Source: Porphyridium purpureum
Lineage: Eukaryota; Rhodophyta; Bangiophyceae; Porphyridiales; Porphyridiaceae
Direction of reading: 5' to 3'
Assembly (NCBI GenBank): GCA_008690995.1
Contig: VRMN01000012.1
Coordinates: forward strand, 355,515-419,514
DNA length: 64,000 nt
Positions 1 to 10,009 of the stretch are shown here, in pieces (the stretch's first letter is position 1; the number at the start of each line of letters is the position of its first letter). The notes under the pieces are model-generated. The model saw only the letters and a list, made by a program, of their open reading frames with translations, was not told the origin of the DNA and made no database searches. The position numbers and the translations under genes are program-made.

Positions 1-1443
1 CAACTCTGCGATTTCGATTGGGTTGCGCATCAAGTTCAGCAGGATGACACGTGCATGGTGATTGTGTGTGCGTCCTGCGCTGTGGTCGATGCGTATTTGG
101 GACTTGATCGGCGCGAAAAGCTCTGCGCGCTCGGGGTTTCAGTGAGGCGGTCTGATTGGCTTATTGACGTTCTTGAAAACGGCGGCAGACCCGTTCCAGG
201 TTATGTAGAATTGGTGGACGAGGAGTCATGCACACCTGAAGACGTGTCCAGAAGCAAGCACTCAAAAGCACAGCTGCTCCTCGACAGTGACGAGGCCTGC
301 GGGCAGTCCGAGATGATGGTTGAGCTTGATGAGCTGTTGCTGAAGCGGCTTCATGCCGTGTTCTCTCGCCTTTCGTCAATCTACGAGATTTTGGACGCCA
401 GTCCCAACGACACGTATCGAGCCAGGCACTACAAGCAGATGAGCTTGATGGTGGAGCAATGTCTGGCATCTGTGGAAAAGAGCGCCAGCGGCGTGGTTTC
501 ATTGGAACAGTTGAGCCGGCACACGCGGAGTCGCGGGGGATTGACACTAAAGGAGTTGGATGAGATCAGAGAGATTGTCCAAACGGATACCTGCTCACGA
601 CTGCAGGAGCTGGAGCACAAGAATGGCGCGATGATCGCGAGTTTGGAAGGGCTGGAAAAGATCCACGGCGTTGGTGCAGGAGTGGCCAAGCTATGGTACC
701 GCCAGGGCATACGCACGGTGGGAGACGTGCGCGAGCGGCTAGGCTCACTCAATTTGTCGTCGGCTCAGAGAATTGGCCTGAGCTACTATGAGGAGCTTTG
801 CATTCGCATTCCTCGCGAAGAAGTTGCTGAAATTGAGGCGGTTGTGAGGCAGGCCGTGGCGGTCGTGTCAGATCATCAGCTCCATGCAGCGGCGTGCGGA
901 AGCTACCGTCGTGGCGAGCAGAGCTGTGGGGACGTAGACGTGCTGATTAGCGGCACAAATGGCCACGCGCATGGCTTTTTGCAACGTCTTGTTGAGCACT
1001 TGAAACAAACTGGATTTCTCGTGGAGACACTGCAGAAAGTGACGGCAGAGCACGAAGGGCACGACAAGACGCGCCTCGAAAAGTGGTTCGGCATCTGCCG
1101 TCTGCCTTTTGCAAAGTCAAGCTCGGTGCCAGGAGCCCCTATACGGTGCATAGCGCGGCGCTTAGACTTGTTTGTGGTCAGCAACGAAGTACTTCCATAC
1201 GCGCAGCTGTATTTGACAGGCGACACACATTTTAATCGTGGTTTGCGCCTACTCGCCAAGCGCAAGTACGGTCTGCGGCTCGGCAACACGGGCATGTGGC
1301 GCGTGACTCATGACCGACGGGGCAACGCTATCTCGCGCGGCCCATGCGTTCCTGCTTGCTCTGAAGCGGACGTTTTGCGTGAACTTGGGCTCGACTTTGT
1401 TCCACCGACAGACCGCATTGGCTGGCGCTCGGGCCCGACTTGA
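1..1443 (+). CDS. DNA polymerase family X (Pol lambda/mu/beta-like), 5' end outside the window
   Basis: The frame is open from base 1 through the first ATG at 55, so the gene starts upstream; 480 codons are visible. The first ~75 residues look like the end of a BRCT domain (hydrophobic strands, then SDWLIDVLENGGRPVP). Next come a helical 8-kDa-type region, a helix-hairpin-helix (EKIHGVGAGVAKLWYRQGI, about nt 655-711), the palm motif GSYRRG (nt ~898) with the catalytic pair DVD (nt ~931), the third carboxylate in RRLDLFVV (nt ~1158), YLTGDTHFNRGLR (nt ~1207) and the usual family C-terminus SEADVLRELGLDFVPP. Known family role: gap-filling DNA synthesis in base excision and end-joining repair in the nucleus. 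BRCT plus polymerase core favours the lambda/mu class over plain beta. An insertion of about 30 residues between the second and third carboxylates is usual for the class. Confidence 0.93.
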   Translation, partial: QLCDFDWVAHQVQQDDTCMVIVCASCAVVDAYLGLDRREKLCALGVSVRRSDWLIDVLENGGRPVPGYVELVDEESCTPEDVSRSKHSKAQLLLDSDEACGQSEMMVELDELLLKRLHAVFSRLSSIYEILDASPNDTYRARHYKQMSLMVEQCLASVEKSASGVVSLEQLSRHTRSRGGLTLKELDEIREIVQTDTCSRLQELEHKNGAMIASLEGLEKIHGVGAGVAKLWYRQGIRTVGDVRERLGSLNLSSAQRIGLSYYEELCIRIPREEVAEIEAVVRQAVAVVSDHQLHAAACGSYRRGEQSCGDVDVLISGTNGHAHGFLQRLVEHLKQTGFLVETLQKVTAEHEGHDKTRLEKWFGICRLPFAKSSSVPGAPIRCIARRLDLFVVSNEVLPYAQLYLTGDTHFNRGLRLLAKRKYGLRLGNTGMWRVTHDRRGNAISRGPCVPACSEADVLRELGLDFVPPTDRIGWRSGPT

Positions 1444-1567
1444 CCGATCAAGATTACGTGGTGCAATTCGAGACCGTCGCTTGCGAGTCGGTGCTCAGCT
1501 CGCCTTTAATGGTGAGAGATGCAGGGAATGGGGATAGCGTACGTATATTTTTATTTTTTTTATTTAT

Positions 1568-1954
1568 TCAGGAGCAAGGGCCGGTGTACGAGGCCCACGC
1601 CTTGTGACTCTCGTGTAAAGTAACTTTGATGGTGCCGCTAAACTTGCCTTTGAACGCGGCAGCCATATCCTTCTGGATCTGCATGCACATGAACTCTGTG
1701 GTTGTATTTACCCCCTTGAACTGGGGTAGCTCATCCAGATTCTTATAATTGTATGCCTGCAGACACTTTCCGAGCGCATCGAGTGCCTCGCCAATGTCGA
1801 CGACCCAATTGCACCCATCCACGAGTTTATCTGTGCCAAACTCGCAATCGACAGTATACGTCGCGCCGTGCATATTCTGCGCAGGCCCAAACTCGGCGCC
1901 GGAGAACGAATGCGCGATCATGATCGAGTCGCGCACACCCAGCGTAAACGCCAT
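1568..1954 (-). CDS. PTPS/QueD-fold protein with degenerate active site
   Basis: 128 residues from the first in-frame ATG (start MAFTLGV); upstream codons are non-ATG. The pattern follows the 6-pyruvoyl-tetrahydropterin synthase / 6-carboxytetrahydropterin synthase family: His15 before the first insert, MHGATYTVDCEF (28-39, family lHGHny.v), NWVVDIGEALDAL (49-61), NLDEL (72-76), NTTTEF (83-88, family pTaEn) and LHESHKAWASY near the end. The usual zinc triad His..HxH is reduced because the third His is Ala31. No Cys sits just before the HGH-like motif, and the catalytic Asp-His pair of LDHxxLN is replaced by NYKNL. Inference: the T-fold is kept but standard pterin chemistry is doubtful. It ends 125 bp from the convergent polymerase gene across a T-rich stretch. 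Confidence 0.72.
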   Translation of the reverse strand: MAFTLGVRDSIMIAHSFSGAEFGPAQNMHGATYTVDCEFGTDKLVDGCNWVVDIGEALDALGKCLQAYNYKNLDELPQFKGVNTTTEFMCMQIQKDMAAAFKGKFSGTIKVTLHESHKAWASYTGPCS

Positions 1955-2175
1955 GATTGAGCCGCGGTCTTTTTTTTGGCAGAGACCTGACACGCTGGCG
2001 TCTCCGTATGTTCACGAGGCACGAGATAGCTACTGTGTACGCGTGCTCTCCACCGACAATCTCGATCGGATCATCAGCTGCTCGCCAAGCTTCAGCACTT
2101 ACCGCCAGCTCCACGCGTCTCGCCCTTCCATTTCAGATCGAAAACCCGAACCGATTTTGAAATGGGAATGAACCG

Positions 2176-2364
2176 TTAAACCGATACGTGTTGCAGCGCT
2201 TTTTCGTGCTGCTCCGTCGCCTGACTGCTCCGTCAGCGCAAGGACGCAAACAAGCACGGCTGCATGATACTCACGTCTTGACGTCCGACTCGCTGCATGT
2301 GCACATAGACCTCCTCGCTGTCGTATCCAATCCTATACTTGAAGGCGAAATTTGGTCTCGCCAT
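2176..2364 (-). CDS. Tiny two-exon gene, unknown 44-residue protein
   Basis: Read on the minus strand, exon 1 is 2364..2275 (30 codons from ATG, MARPNFAFKYRIGYDSEE...) and ends CAAGAC. It is followed by GTGAGT, a full 5' splice consensus. A 54-nt intron (2274..2221) contains CTGAC 11-15 nt before a terminal TCAG. Exon 2 (2220..2176) continues in phase for 14 codons to TAA (ATEQHEKALQHVSV). The predicted product is hydrophilic, charged and helical at its C-terminus, with no signal peptide or membrane segment. It lies 221 bp upstream of the PTPS-like gene on the same strand. The family is not recognised; it could be a small organellar subunit or the last exons of a longer gene (see 2504-2786). 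The splice signals are visible; the gene itself is an inference. Confidence 0.42.
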
Positions 2365-2503
2365 GTTTGTTGAAGCGTAAAAAGGCCAGAAAGCGCGAAA
2401 CAGCAGCGTTGCAGAGAACGTGCAGTTCGCCAGGTTCGGACAAGGTGAGGAGCGAACGTGCGTGATTGGTTCTCCTGCTGAATGATCCTTGCTGCGGCAA
2501 CGC

Positions 2504-2786
2504 TTACCAGCCTCCGAGCCTGACGCATATGAAGCAGCCGCGGCCGGACCTGTAGTCGCGTGCAGCCTCGTTGGGTATTGCGTCAACCTGGTTCACGCTG
2601 CCGTCGAGCGCGGCCGTACTTGAGATGTGGTGGGACGAAAGGCGTGTGAGTTATTTTTCATGCTTGATCGTAATCGTACGCATGGGTGCGTAAAGCAGTT
2701 CGTCCAGCAAGTGCTCACTTGGGGCGCCCAGCTCGAGAAAGGCAGGGCCGCTTTGCGCTTCTTATCATGGCGTTCGACCAAGCCAT
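2504..2786 (-). CDS. Candidate two-exon small gene or upstream exons of the 2176-2364 gene
   Basis: From ATG at 2786, 22 codons rich in Arg/Ser and lacking acidic residues (MAWSNAMIRSAKRPCLSRAGRP) lead to CAA|GTGAGC at 2718. A 100-nt intron ends ...ATAACTCACACG...CTCAAG at 2619, with a branch-like ATAACTCA and a pyrimidine-rich tail. The next exon continues in frame (NTAALDGSVNQVDAIPNEAARDYRSG...) to TAA at 2504, where the stop overlaps another donor-like GGTAAGC. The N-terminus resembles a mitochondrial presequence. Splicing from GGTAAGC into the next ORF would make one longer gene, but no clean acceptor was found. Unrecognised and low confidence. Confidence 0.22.
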
Positions 2787-3939
2787 GCACCAGATTCAAT
2801 TGTTTGGCTCATATTTCGCACGAAGCAGGTGGCGCACTGTTTCAAGCAATGCGTATGTATCTCTCTATAAACGATGATTAAGCACGCACCACTAGGCTAC
2901 GCACATCACTTCAGTCGGCACACAGTGTAAATGTGGCGTCACACTCTCCGCACAATCACAGAGCCTCTCGTTCATGATTACGGCTGGTGTGCTAAGAACA
3001 AAGGGTGTCTAAAGACCAGTATACCCATCCACCACAACAGCTTCTCCACAACAACTTGCATCGGATTGCTCCATCCATGTCTGCGCAACAACGTCTTGCC
3101 AGCAACGCCATGCGACCGTCGGAATTCCACCGTTTCTCAACCCGACGCTTCCATTCACAACGTCATCTGTACGTGTTCTTGTGAGAGTCCAAACCCCAAC
3201 GCGCTCTTCTCGCTTTCTTGTTCTCGGGAAAAAGGCACGAATGACGCCGCTCAGTCTGCCAGTCGACCCGATTGCGACACGACTCGCTCAAGTTTTGAGA
3301 CACACAGCACGTTCATTGCGGCCATCCGTGTCGTGCGCTCGCACGCGTGCATGCGCGCTCAAGAACATCTACGTCTTGTCATACTGACCATCTCTTCTTC
3401 ACGGCCAAAAGGAACCGAGCTGCCTCGGACATTTATCCACTGGATAACCGAGACCAGAGCAGAAAGAAAGCAGAGCAACCTTTCAGCACTTGCACAACTC
3501 TTCCACTGCTGCTTGTTCAGGCCGCGCGTGTTGAAGTCTCCGCTTGCGTGCATTCTGTTCGCTTCGTGCGCCGCCACGTCACGTCGCACACGATCGACTC
3601 TTCCTGCGTTTCGACGTGCTCGGTTTCACGGTCAGCCGCAGCAGCAAGCCGAGTGGAACGTGACACGCTGCGCAGTTTCGCATGGAACGTGACACGGAAC
3701 GTGAACGACAGAGCGCGGGCGACAGAGACCAGCAGCGGTGGAGACCAGCAGCGGCGGTGGTGACACGTCTTTTGTCCTGACGCACGGCGACGCGTTTGGC
3801 CAGACGCGACGGAAGGTTGAACTTGAAGAACGGTGCAGAAGGGCAGCAGCAGGGTGAAGGAAGAAGGATCGGAGGCGTGACAACAGGCAGGTTGGGTCGA
3901 GGTGGGTTGTGAGCTGTGTGGAAGGTGGTGAGAGCTTGG
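2787..3939. other. Intergenic, no supported gene
   Basis: About 1.15 kb separate the minus-strand small ORFs from the ankyrin gene. Open frames exist on both strands, but their composition is biased to Arg/Ser/His/Thr, they start mostly at non-ATG codons and none resembles a known domain. The last 300 bp are purine-rich on the plus strand and probably include the promoter and 5' UTR of the ankyrin gene. Confidence 0.5.
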
Positions 3940-4914
3940 ATGAAGATGGAAGGACGCGTATCGTTTGTGCTGGTCGGAGCGCCGGTGGTGAGTCCGGTGA
4001 GGAGGGAGGCAGCGGCGGTGAGTGGGTATGTGGGGGTTGGACGTCCGCGTGCCGCACGTCATCCGAGACGCGTGGTGCGCATGTGTGCGTCGTCGTCGTC
4101 GGATGGTGAGCTGCTGGTTCGCGCTGCAATGAAGAATGACGCGGAGATGGTGCAGAAACTGCTTGCTGAGGGCGTTCAGCCAGGGTACGCGTCGGTCAAG
4201 AATGACTCGCTGATGTCTCCGCTGCAGTGGGCGGCGTCGGAAGGGTATGTCGATATCGCAAAGTTGCTCTTGGACGCAGGCGCGAACACCAACCAGAAGA
4301 ACGCCAGCGGACGTACCGCAATCATGTACTGTTTCGAGAACCTTCCGCCAGCGCGCGCGGGAATCGCACCCCCGGCAGGATTTCCTGGCGTCGCTGGCAA
4401 GCAGGCGCCGCAGCAAGTGCCCATGGTGAAGCGCATGACGGGCCATGCCGGCGTGGCCAAGCTACTGTTGGTGAGTGGCGCGGATAAGTCTGTGGTGAAT
4501 GAGGTGGGTGAGAACCTGCTGCACTTGGCCGCGCGAAAGGGGCAGCTGGGATTGGTCGAGCTGCTGCTGTCGCTGGGCCTCGACCCAGACGCAGAGAGCA
4601 GGGGGTATCAGCACACTGCGGTCCACATCGCGGCAATGGAGAATTACCCAGATGTCATTCGCGCATGCGCTGCTGCGGGTGCGAACGTGAACAAGCAAAA
4701 CCGAATCGGATGGACGCCGCTGATTTGGGCCGCAGCAAAGGGCTACGTTGAATGCGTCAAGGCCTTGCTTGATGCCGGCGCTGACCCGAACTTGCGTGGT
4801 GAGGAGACCGGCAGGCCCGGCGAGCGCACAACATCGGCGCTCAAGGAGGCGCGCAAGTCGTTTGACCCGCAAACCACTTCCAAGCTGCTGATCCGAGCCG
4901 GTGCAATCGAGTAA
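3940..4914 (+). CDS. Ankyrin-repeat protein with likely plastid transit peptide
   Basis: 324 residues from the first in-frame ATG at 3940 (a second ATG at 3946). The N-terminal ~55 residues are Arg/Val/Ala-rich with almost no acidic residues and a Phe near the start (GRVSFVLVGAP), as in red-algal transit peptides. They end near RMCASSSS. From about residue 57 there are six ankyrin-like units: ELLVRAAMKNDAEMVQKLLAEG, SPLQWAASEGYVDIAKLLLDAG, an irregular one interrupted by an insert of about 35 residues rich in Pro/Ala, NLLHLAARKGQLGLVELLLSLG, TAVHIAAMENYPDVIRACAAAG and TPLIWAAAKGYVECVKALLDAG. The end KLLIRAGAIE is a capping helix. Ankyrin arrays are protein-binding scaffolds; the partner is unknown. 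Targeting is inferred. Confidence 0.85.
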   Translation: MKMEGRVSFVLVGAPVVSPVRREAAAVSGYVGVGRPRAARHPRRVVRMCASSSSDGELLVRAAMKNDAEMVQKLLAEGVQPGYASVKNDSLMSPLQWAASEGYVDIAKLLLDAGANTNQKNASGRTAIMYCFENLPPARAGIAPPAGFPGVAGKQAPQQVPMVKRMTGHAGVAKLLLVSGADKSVVNEVGENLLHLAARKGQLGLVELLLSLGLDPDAESRGYQHTAVHIAAMENYPDVIRACAAAGANVNKQNRIGWTPLIWAAAKGYVECVKALLDAGADPNLRGEETGRPGERTTSALKEARKSFDPQTTSKLLIRAGAIE

Positions 4915-5085
4915 GCTCCCCCGTTGTCTTGGCACAAGGACCGGAGATGGATATTGGCGCTATGTTCCCTCCGGGTGGATCTTCTCGAGATGTGGAACCG
5001 ATGCATTGACTTGACTTTTGAATGCCACGGACTGCCGTGTTTCTCGTGGTGTCGGCCACAGACCGCGCAATCTGTGGAAACAAGA

Positions 5086-5120
<35 letters not shown>

Positions 5121-6684
5121 CGCGTGATGCTTGGACTGGTCCTTTCGAGTCTTGAGCACGATACTGGTGGATAGCCATTGATGCTCAGCTGCGCTATGCG
5201 AGCAATGGAAAATGTCATGTTTGGAACAATGGTACAAAACATAATGTAAACACACCTTTCGCAGGAACCTTTGGTAGCACCAACAAGCGCGTGACCAGCG
5301 TCGTGCGCGCGTTTCGGCCTTCCGCATCATGTAGGCGTCGCTGCCGACTTTCCTGAGAAAGACACCCAAAGAAATTTCATCCTTGAGGGAGAATCAACCG
5401 TCCTGCGCATGAAAACTTCCGCAGCCCCACTGTGCCCACGTGACACGGCACCAGAGGACGAACGTGGACGCCGACATGTTTTCGTAAGATGGCACGTCCA
5501 GATGAGCTCCAATTGGCGCAACATGACCCAAAGCGCACCACCGCGTTCAAGTGGGACTGTCGCAACACACGCACTGAGCACCACCGAGCAGCGCGTCTCC
5601 ATATGAAGCGGTGTCCAAGCCGCACCCCGCAGGCTCAAGGTGACCACACGGAAGCGGACCACCGCACGCTCTGTGTGTGTTTGGCGAGTCCAGCAATACA
5701 GAGCGTGCGTGTTCGACAAGGTCACGGGCCCACCATCGCGTGTGTGTCTCTAGCTCACGTTGGGCTCGGGGGAGAAACACGCGTGGTGCTGCCTCGAACA
5801 CGATACGGAGAAAAGAGCAGAAAAGAATGTTAGAGCTGACGGACGTTGACGAAATTTGGTGTTAAACGATCCAATAAAGCAGGCTGCGACAATTGGCTGG
5901 TGTGGACGCTCCTGCGATCTCATCGCTAGCCTTCTGCAGCAATCCGTGTGTCCAACAGGTGCTTCTGGAGGGCCCTAAGGGGTTTCAGTCTTTCGTATTG
6001 GTCGGGGTCAATTACATTAAAGACATGTTGACCATTTCAGCCTCTACTCCACGGGGAACAGGTCAAAGAGAATTTCCGGCCAGTACGCACTCGATGCGGA
6101 CATGACAAACACTTCAATAACATGGAAGGCTTAGAACAGTTGCGAGCGCGTTTGTCTGTCCAGATGAAGACCGTAAATACAAGAATAAAGGTGCGAGTCC
6201 CACGGGCAAGCGCGTATTTTCTCTGGAAGCCAAGATACCAAACCTCTTTAACAAATAGAGAAGAGGTGACCGTTATTTCTCGAGTCTCGCTACTACTCAG
6301 AGTTCAAGGCTCAAGAAGCAGAAGATATATAGCAAGCTATTTAGACAAGCTGTTTAGGCAAGTGTAAAAGTATGCGGTGCAATTACAGACTAGACTACAA
6401 GTCACGTTTTGGCTCGTTGCAATACAGAGAAACGATGATGTTGGCTTTTCCGAGCACCAATCCTCGAAGAAGATCGCAAAAGTTCTGTTGACTCAAGAAT
6501 CACTTTAACATTGAAGCTACTTGGCTGCAATCCTGGCACTACAAAATCCTGCAGGATAGCGAAAACAAAAAAAAACAACCGATAAAAGAAATTGCTTCTC
6601 AACTTCCATGAAGTGCATTGGAACCACCTCAGTCCAGTTCAAGAACGCCAGTGCAAACCTGTCACGTGCCAGAAAGCGCGAGAC
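4915..6684. other. Intergenic, no supported gene
   Basis: Holds the ATG microsatellite at 5086-5120. From about 5850 to 6600 the sequence is clearly richer in A+T than its surroundings. No frame on either strand shows a domain, a long ATG-started run or balanced amino-acid composition. It probably contains the 3' ends of the flanking genes; otherwise nothing was seen. Confidence 0.5.
5086..5120 (+). repeat. (ATG)n trinucleotide microsatellite
   Basis: Perfect ATG/GAT repeat of about 11.7 units, 170 bp downstream of the ankyrin stop codon. It lies in non-coding sequence; no frame around it is convincing. Confidence 0.95.
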
Positions 6685-7951
6685 TTACTCGCAGTGCCTC
6701 TCGTACGGCGTATAGAACGACAACATGTTGCCGAAGAAGCCGAGGTTGTCGTACCAGTACTGGTTCTGTGCGTACGACCCAAAGATCAGGTTGTCCAGCA
6801 GGTAGTACACCTGGTAGCCCGTGAAGCATGCGTTGCGCGTCTGGAACGGCTCAATGTGACTCATCGGGCTCGAGTAGCAGAACGAGTCTGCATACGAGTT
6901 GTAGATCACTCCGTACTCGTCAATGTACGTGCACATTTGCCTGAACAACAGCTCCATGTTGCAACCCGTGCTATGGCAGCCAAGGTCGCTGAATGCCTGT
7001 CGGAACCAAGGGCACGAGATGCCCGGAATTGTGCGCAGGACCGTACCGTCGTTCATGATCACCTTGCAGTCGCGGTCCGAGTACAGCGGCGTCGGCTTGC
7101 AATAGATGGGGGGCTCGGCCCAGAACGAGTCGCCGTTCTCATAATAGTGCGGGTAGCGCGTATCGTACTGACTGGCGCGCTCCACCACCACAGTCGGGAA
7201 GGACCAAAACATTGTCTGGCATTTGCTGATGTCATTGGCACGTGTCGTCTGGCCCCAGTCATGGTAAATCGGGTTGTACCCTGGCTTAAGGGGCAAGCCG
7301 CCGGTGCCGCGCATCGTAACGTCTTCCTCAGACATCACTTTGTCCTTCTGCTCCTTCATGTGCTGCACGAAGCGCATCGCGGGCGTCTGTGCGCCCGTGG
7401 CCCGGCGTCGCATCTTGCGGCCCTCCATGTTGTGCTGGTTAAAGTACGACTGCATGCGCTCGGTCGAAATGCACACGTGCGTTTCGTTCATAGACGTCCT
7501 CTTCCAGAAATTCATGACAGTATGCGCAACGAGGTCCTTGATCTCATCATCTGGCGCGCTTGAAAACGAGCTCTCCACGTCAATCTCCAGGAACTGCGCA
7601 AAGTGCTCGCTCGTGAAAACATTATCATCACACTCTTCCGCTAGCGGCTGGCCGTCGGCCGAGCTCCTTCAAGCTCACGAAGCGCTCGGTCTGTAAATCC
7701 CAAATCGAGCCTGCTCTGTTCAAGACATCCACCGAATGGTCCTGCTTTGCTGGCGCCGCGCTGCATACGCAGAACAGTGCCACCAACACGGCCAAGCCAC
7801 ATACCAGAAATAGTTGTTGAAAATGGCTCGTCGTTCGCGCAATTCGCCACTCGACCTCCGTGCCCGGCGCACCGCGCAGGCTCTCTGCCTTCGCCGGAGA
7901 TTCCCTCAAGTAAACGAATGGAGCACCGTTTACTTCTATACCTCCAGCCAA
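6685..7951 (-). CDS. Membrane-anchored lumenal/extracellular protein of unknown family, frame change near 7650
   Basis: Two minus-strand frames join into one plausible protein. The upstream frame (7951..7628) holds a hydrophobic stretch LFLVCGLAVLVALFCVCSA typical of a signal anchor, then ...DLQTERFVSLKELG. The downstream frame continues as DGQPLAEECDDNVFTSEHFAQFLEI... to 6685. The join needs a +1 change; dropping one C from GGCCGACGG at about 7649 gives a seamless LGDGQPLAEE. A 31-nt GTGAGC...CCAG intron would also fit but is very short. The C-terminal ~300 residues are rich in Tyr, Phe, Trp and Cys (about 12 Cys) with no recognised domain, suggesting a disulfide-bonded lumenal or secreted region. 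No in-frame ATG precedes the anchor, so the true start is unresolved; an ATAAAAGG box lies near 8011 on this strand. Confidence 0.62.
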
Positions 7952-9292
7952 AAACCTCTGCCTCTATCTCTCTTGCCTCTCGCGTCTTCCGTGCGCTCCA
8001 CTCGCCCTTTTATGCTCATCGTCTGCACGGGAAACCGTGCAATCCGAAACCGTGTAGTCCGAAACCGTGCCACCTGAAACTGCGCCTCTTGAGTTGGAGT
8101 GGGTTGTCGAATTCCAACACAAACGTCCAGATTCTGTGCTCCTGAGCCACGCAGCTGAATCCGCTCGAGGGGCCGCGAACAAACGCGAACCGCATCTCGT
8201 TCCGACCAGGAGGCGGTGAGGGGCTGCGTGCGTTGTCAAGGCGGTGGTCGCCGTATGGAAGCGTGCACATTGGATTGTCAAAGGCATGATGATGTCTGGA
8301 GTGGCGCAAGGGGCTTTTTCAAGTGGGCGGGTGTTGGACTGGTCCTACGTGGATTCGTGCAGGTGAGGTACCAGGTTCGAGGATAAGAGAGGTACATGGC
8401 GATGCTTTGCGTGGACGCCTTGTGTGTGACGTCACGTCACCTGTGGGAATAACCCTTCTGAAGGGTTGCGAAGCGAGAGGCTCCAGGCATGACCTGTCTG
8501 GTACGCTTTCACGCTGTGACACAGTGGGCACGGTGTAAATGGTTGTGTGCGTGTGTATGTGTGCGTAGCTTGGGCTGCTTGGTTCATGATTGATTCATAG
8601 ATTTCATGGATGGATACTTTCTGTGGTTGCGTAGATTCGTTCCTTCATTCAGAGAACCGAACGCCAAGCTGGTTCTGGGCCAGATGGTTTAGAATTTGGC
8701 AGGGGGTTGTTGTCCCGCGTCCTGGTGGTCGAGACCTTGGCGTATCTGCTGCGGATCTCTTCGTTGGAAAACAAGCGAGACTGTGCGCTCACTTTTCACG
8801 GACGCAATCTGCGTAAGGTTTGCGTCGATATTGGCATTGGCTTATGTCTTGATTATTTCGGAAGGCAAAAGGCTGAGATTGTTGTGGTCGACCAGCCGTT
8901 TCCCCAAAGACCAGTCGGCACGGGCAGTGCCGGTTGAGATGTGAGGGACGCTGTTGCAGTGCTCTCGAAGTGAACTGGAGGCGGAAAAAGGCAAATCAAA
9001 CAATTGGCAATGGCGACGCGACTGTTCTGCGGCGCCGATCCGGATACCATCATCCAAAGGCCAAGCAACACAAGCACTGGCAATGCCGCCACCAGCTGAA
9101 GTCCCCGCGATGAAAAGTTCGCGGCATTTGCAGATCATGAACGTCTATGAAATAACCAGTCGGATCCTCGACATGCGGATCACGTTCGCCGGGGACATGT
9201 CTAGCGCGCCACGATCGTTGCCGCACGAGCGACGCACCAGCACTGCGTGATCGCCTCTCCGTTTCCGATCAAAGTAAAGAAACTCGGCGTGC
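7952..9292. other. Divergent promoter region, no supported gene
   Basis: Lies between a minus-strand gene and the plus-strand gene at 9293. It contains TGACGTCAC at 8427 (a bZIP/CRE-type octamer TGACGTCA) and the hairpin AACCCTTC-T-GAAGGGTT at 8451-8467, 24 bp apart. Open frames are short and unconvincing. Confidence 0.45.
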
Positions 9293-10009
9293 ATGCGTCC
9301 GACGCGCGCTTCCATCTTTTCCGCCGCTGTCAATCGCGTGACTATCGCGCTGAACAGGCTCTTCCAACGATTGATGCGGAAGGTTGCGAGCATTCAGCAC
9401 GTCGCCAACTGGCACAAACGATTACGGAGAAAGATGTCGTGTCTACCGGTGCGACACGCGTTGCGTGAGTGCGGCCACGTTGCGCGGAGGTGCATGAGCA
9501 CGCCGGCATCGCTGATTGGCGTTGAGCGCATGTCCGCGGACGGGAATCTAGAGAACGGAGTGAAGCGAAGCTTTAGCGAGAAGACGTTGAGGAAGATCTG
9601 CCAGAGCCCGGTGTCTGCGCTGGAGGGCATCAATATCCGAGAAGGCCACTTTTGGAACTTGTACGACGTGATCACTGTGCAGGATCTGGCGCTCTGGAAG
9701 CCGGCTGAAATCGCCACACACATTATGACGTTTGATCGGCTGATCAGCAGCTCGTCCAAGGTGAAGATTTTCAGAGGTCGGAAGCGCTTCAATTTCCGCA
9801 ACGCGCTCAACGAAGAGTACAAAAACATGCCCATCTACGATCTTGTGATGAGCCCACCCATGGTGATCCGCGGCATCTCTTCAGACAAGTCGATGGACCT
9901 GGCGCGCGTGGGCATCCTACAGGTGCAGAAGCTCGCCAACTATCGGCCGTACATTGTTGCGAGGGCCATAACATGTTTGGCCGAGTACGAGGAGGAAGAG
10001 AAAGAGTAG
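9293..10009 (+). CDS. Protein with two helix-hairpin-helix-like repeats, probably organelle-targeted
   Basis: 238 residues from ATG at 9293. Residues 1-70 are basic (many Arg/Lys/His) with no acidic residue before about 57, suggesting an organellar presequence. Two related units follow: ALEGINIREGHFWNLYDVIT.VQDLALWKPAEIATHIMTF (109-147) and VIRGISSDKSMDLARVGILQVQKLANYRPYIVARAITCLA (191-230). Both read i.GI......l..vgI..vQ.LA...P..iA..i, a pattern close to DUF4332-type helix-hairpin modules. Between them lies a basic linker (KVKIFRGRKRFNFRNALNEEY). The acidic tail is EYEEEEKE. Nucleic-acid binding is possible but unproven. It converges with the BRUTUS-like gene, with 187 bp between stops. Confidence 0.72.
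   Translation: MRPTRASIFSAAVNRVTIALNRLFQRLMRKVASIQHVANWHKRLRRKMSCLPVRHALRECGHVARRCMSTPASLIGVERMSADGNLENGVKRSFSEKTLRKICQSPVSALEGINIREGHFWNLYDVITVQDLALWKPAEIATHIMTFDRLISSSSKVKIFRGRKRFNFRNALNEEYKNMPIYDLVMSPPMVIRGISSDKSMDLARVGILQVQKLANYRPYIVARAITCLAEYEEEEKE

Noticed and set aside
8340-8400. Possible tRNA T-arm (GGTTCGAGG)
   Set aside because: No matching acceptor, D or anticodon arms at the right spacing.
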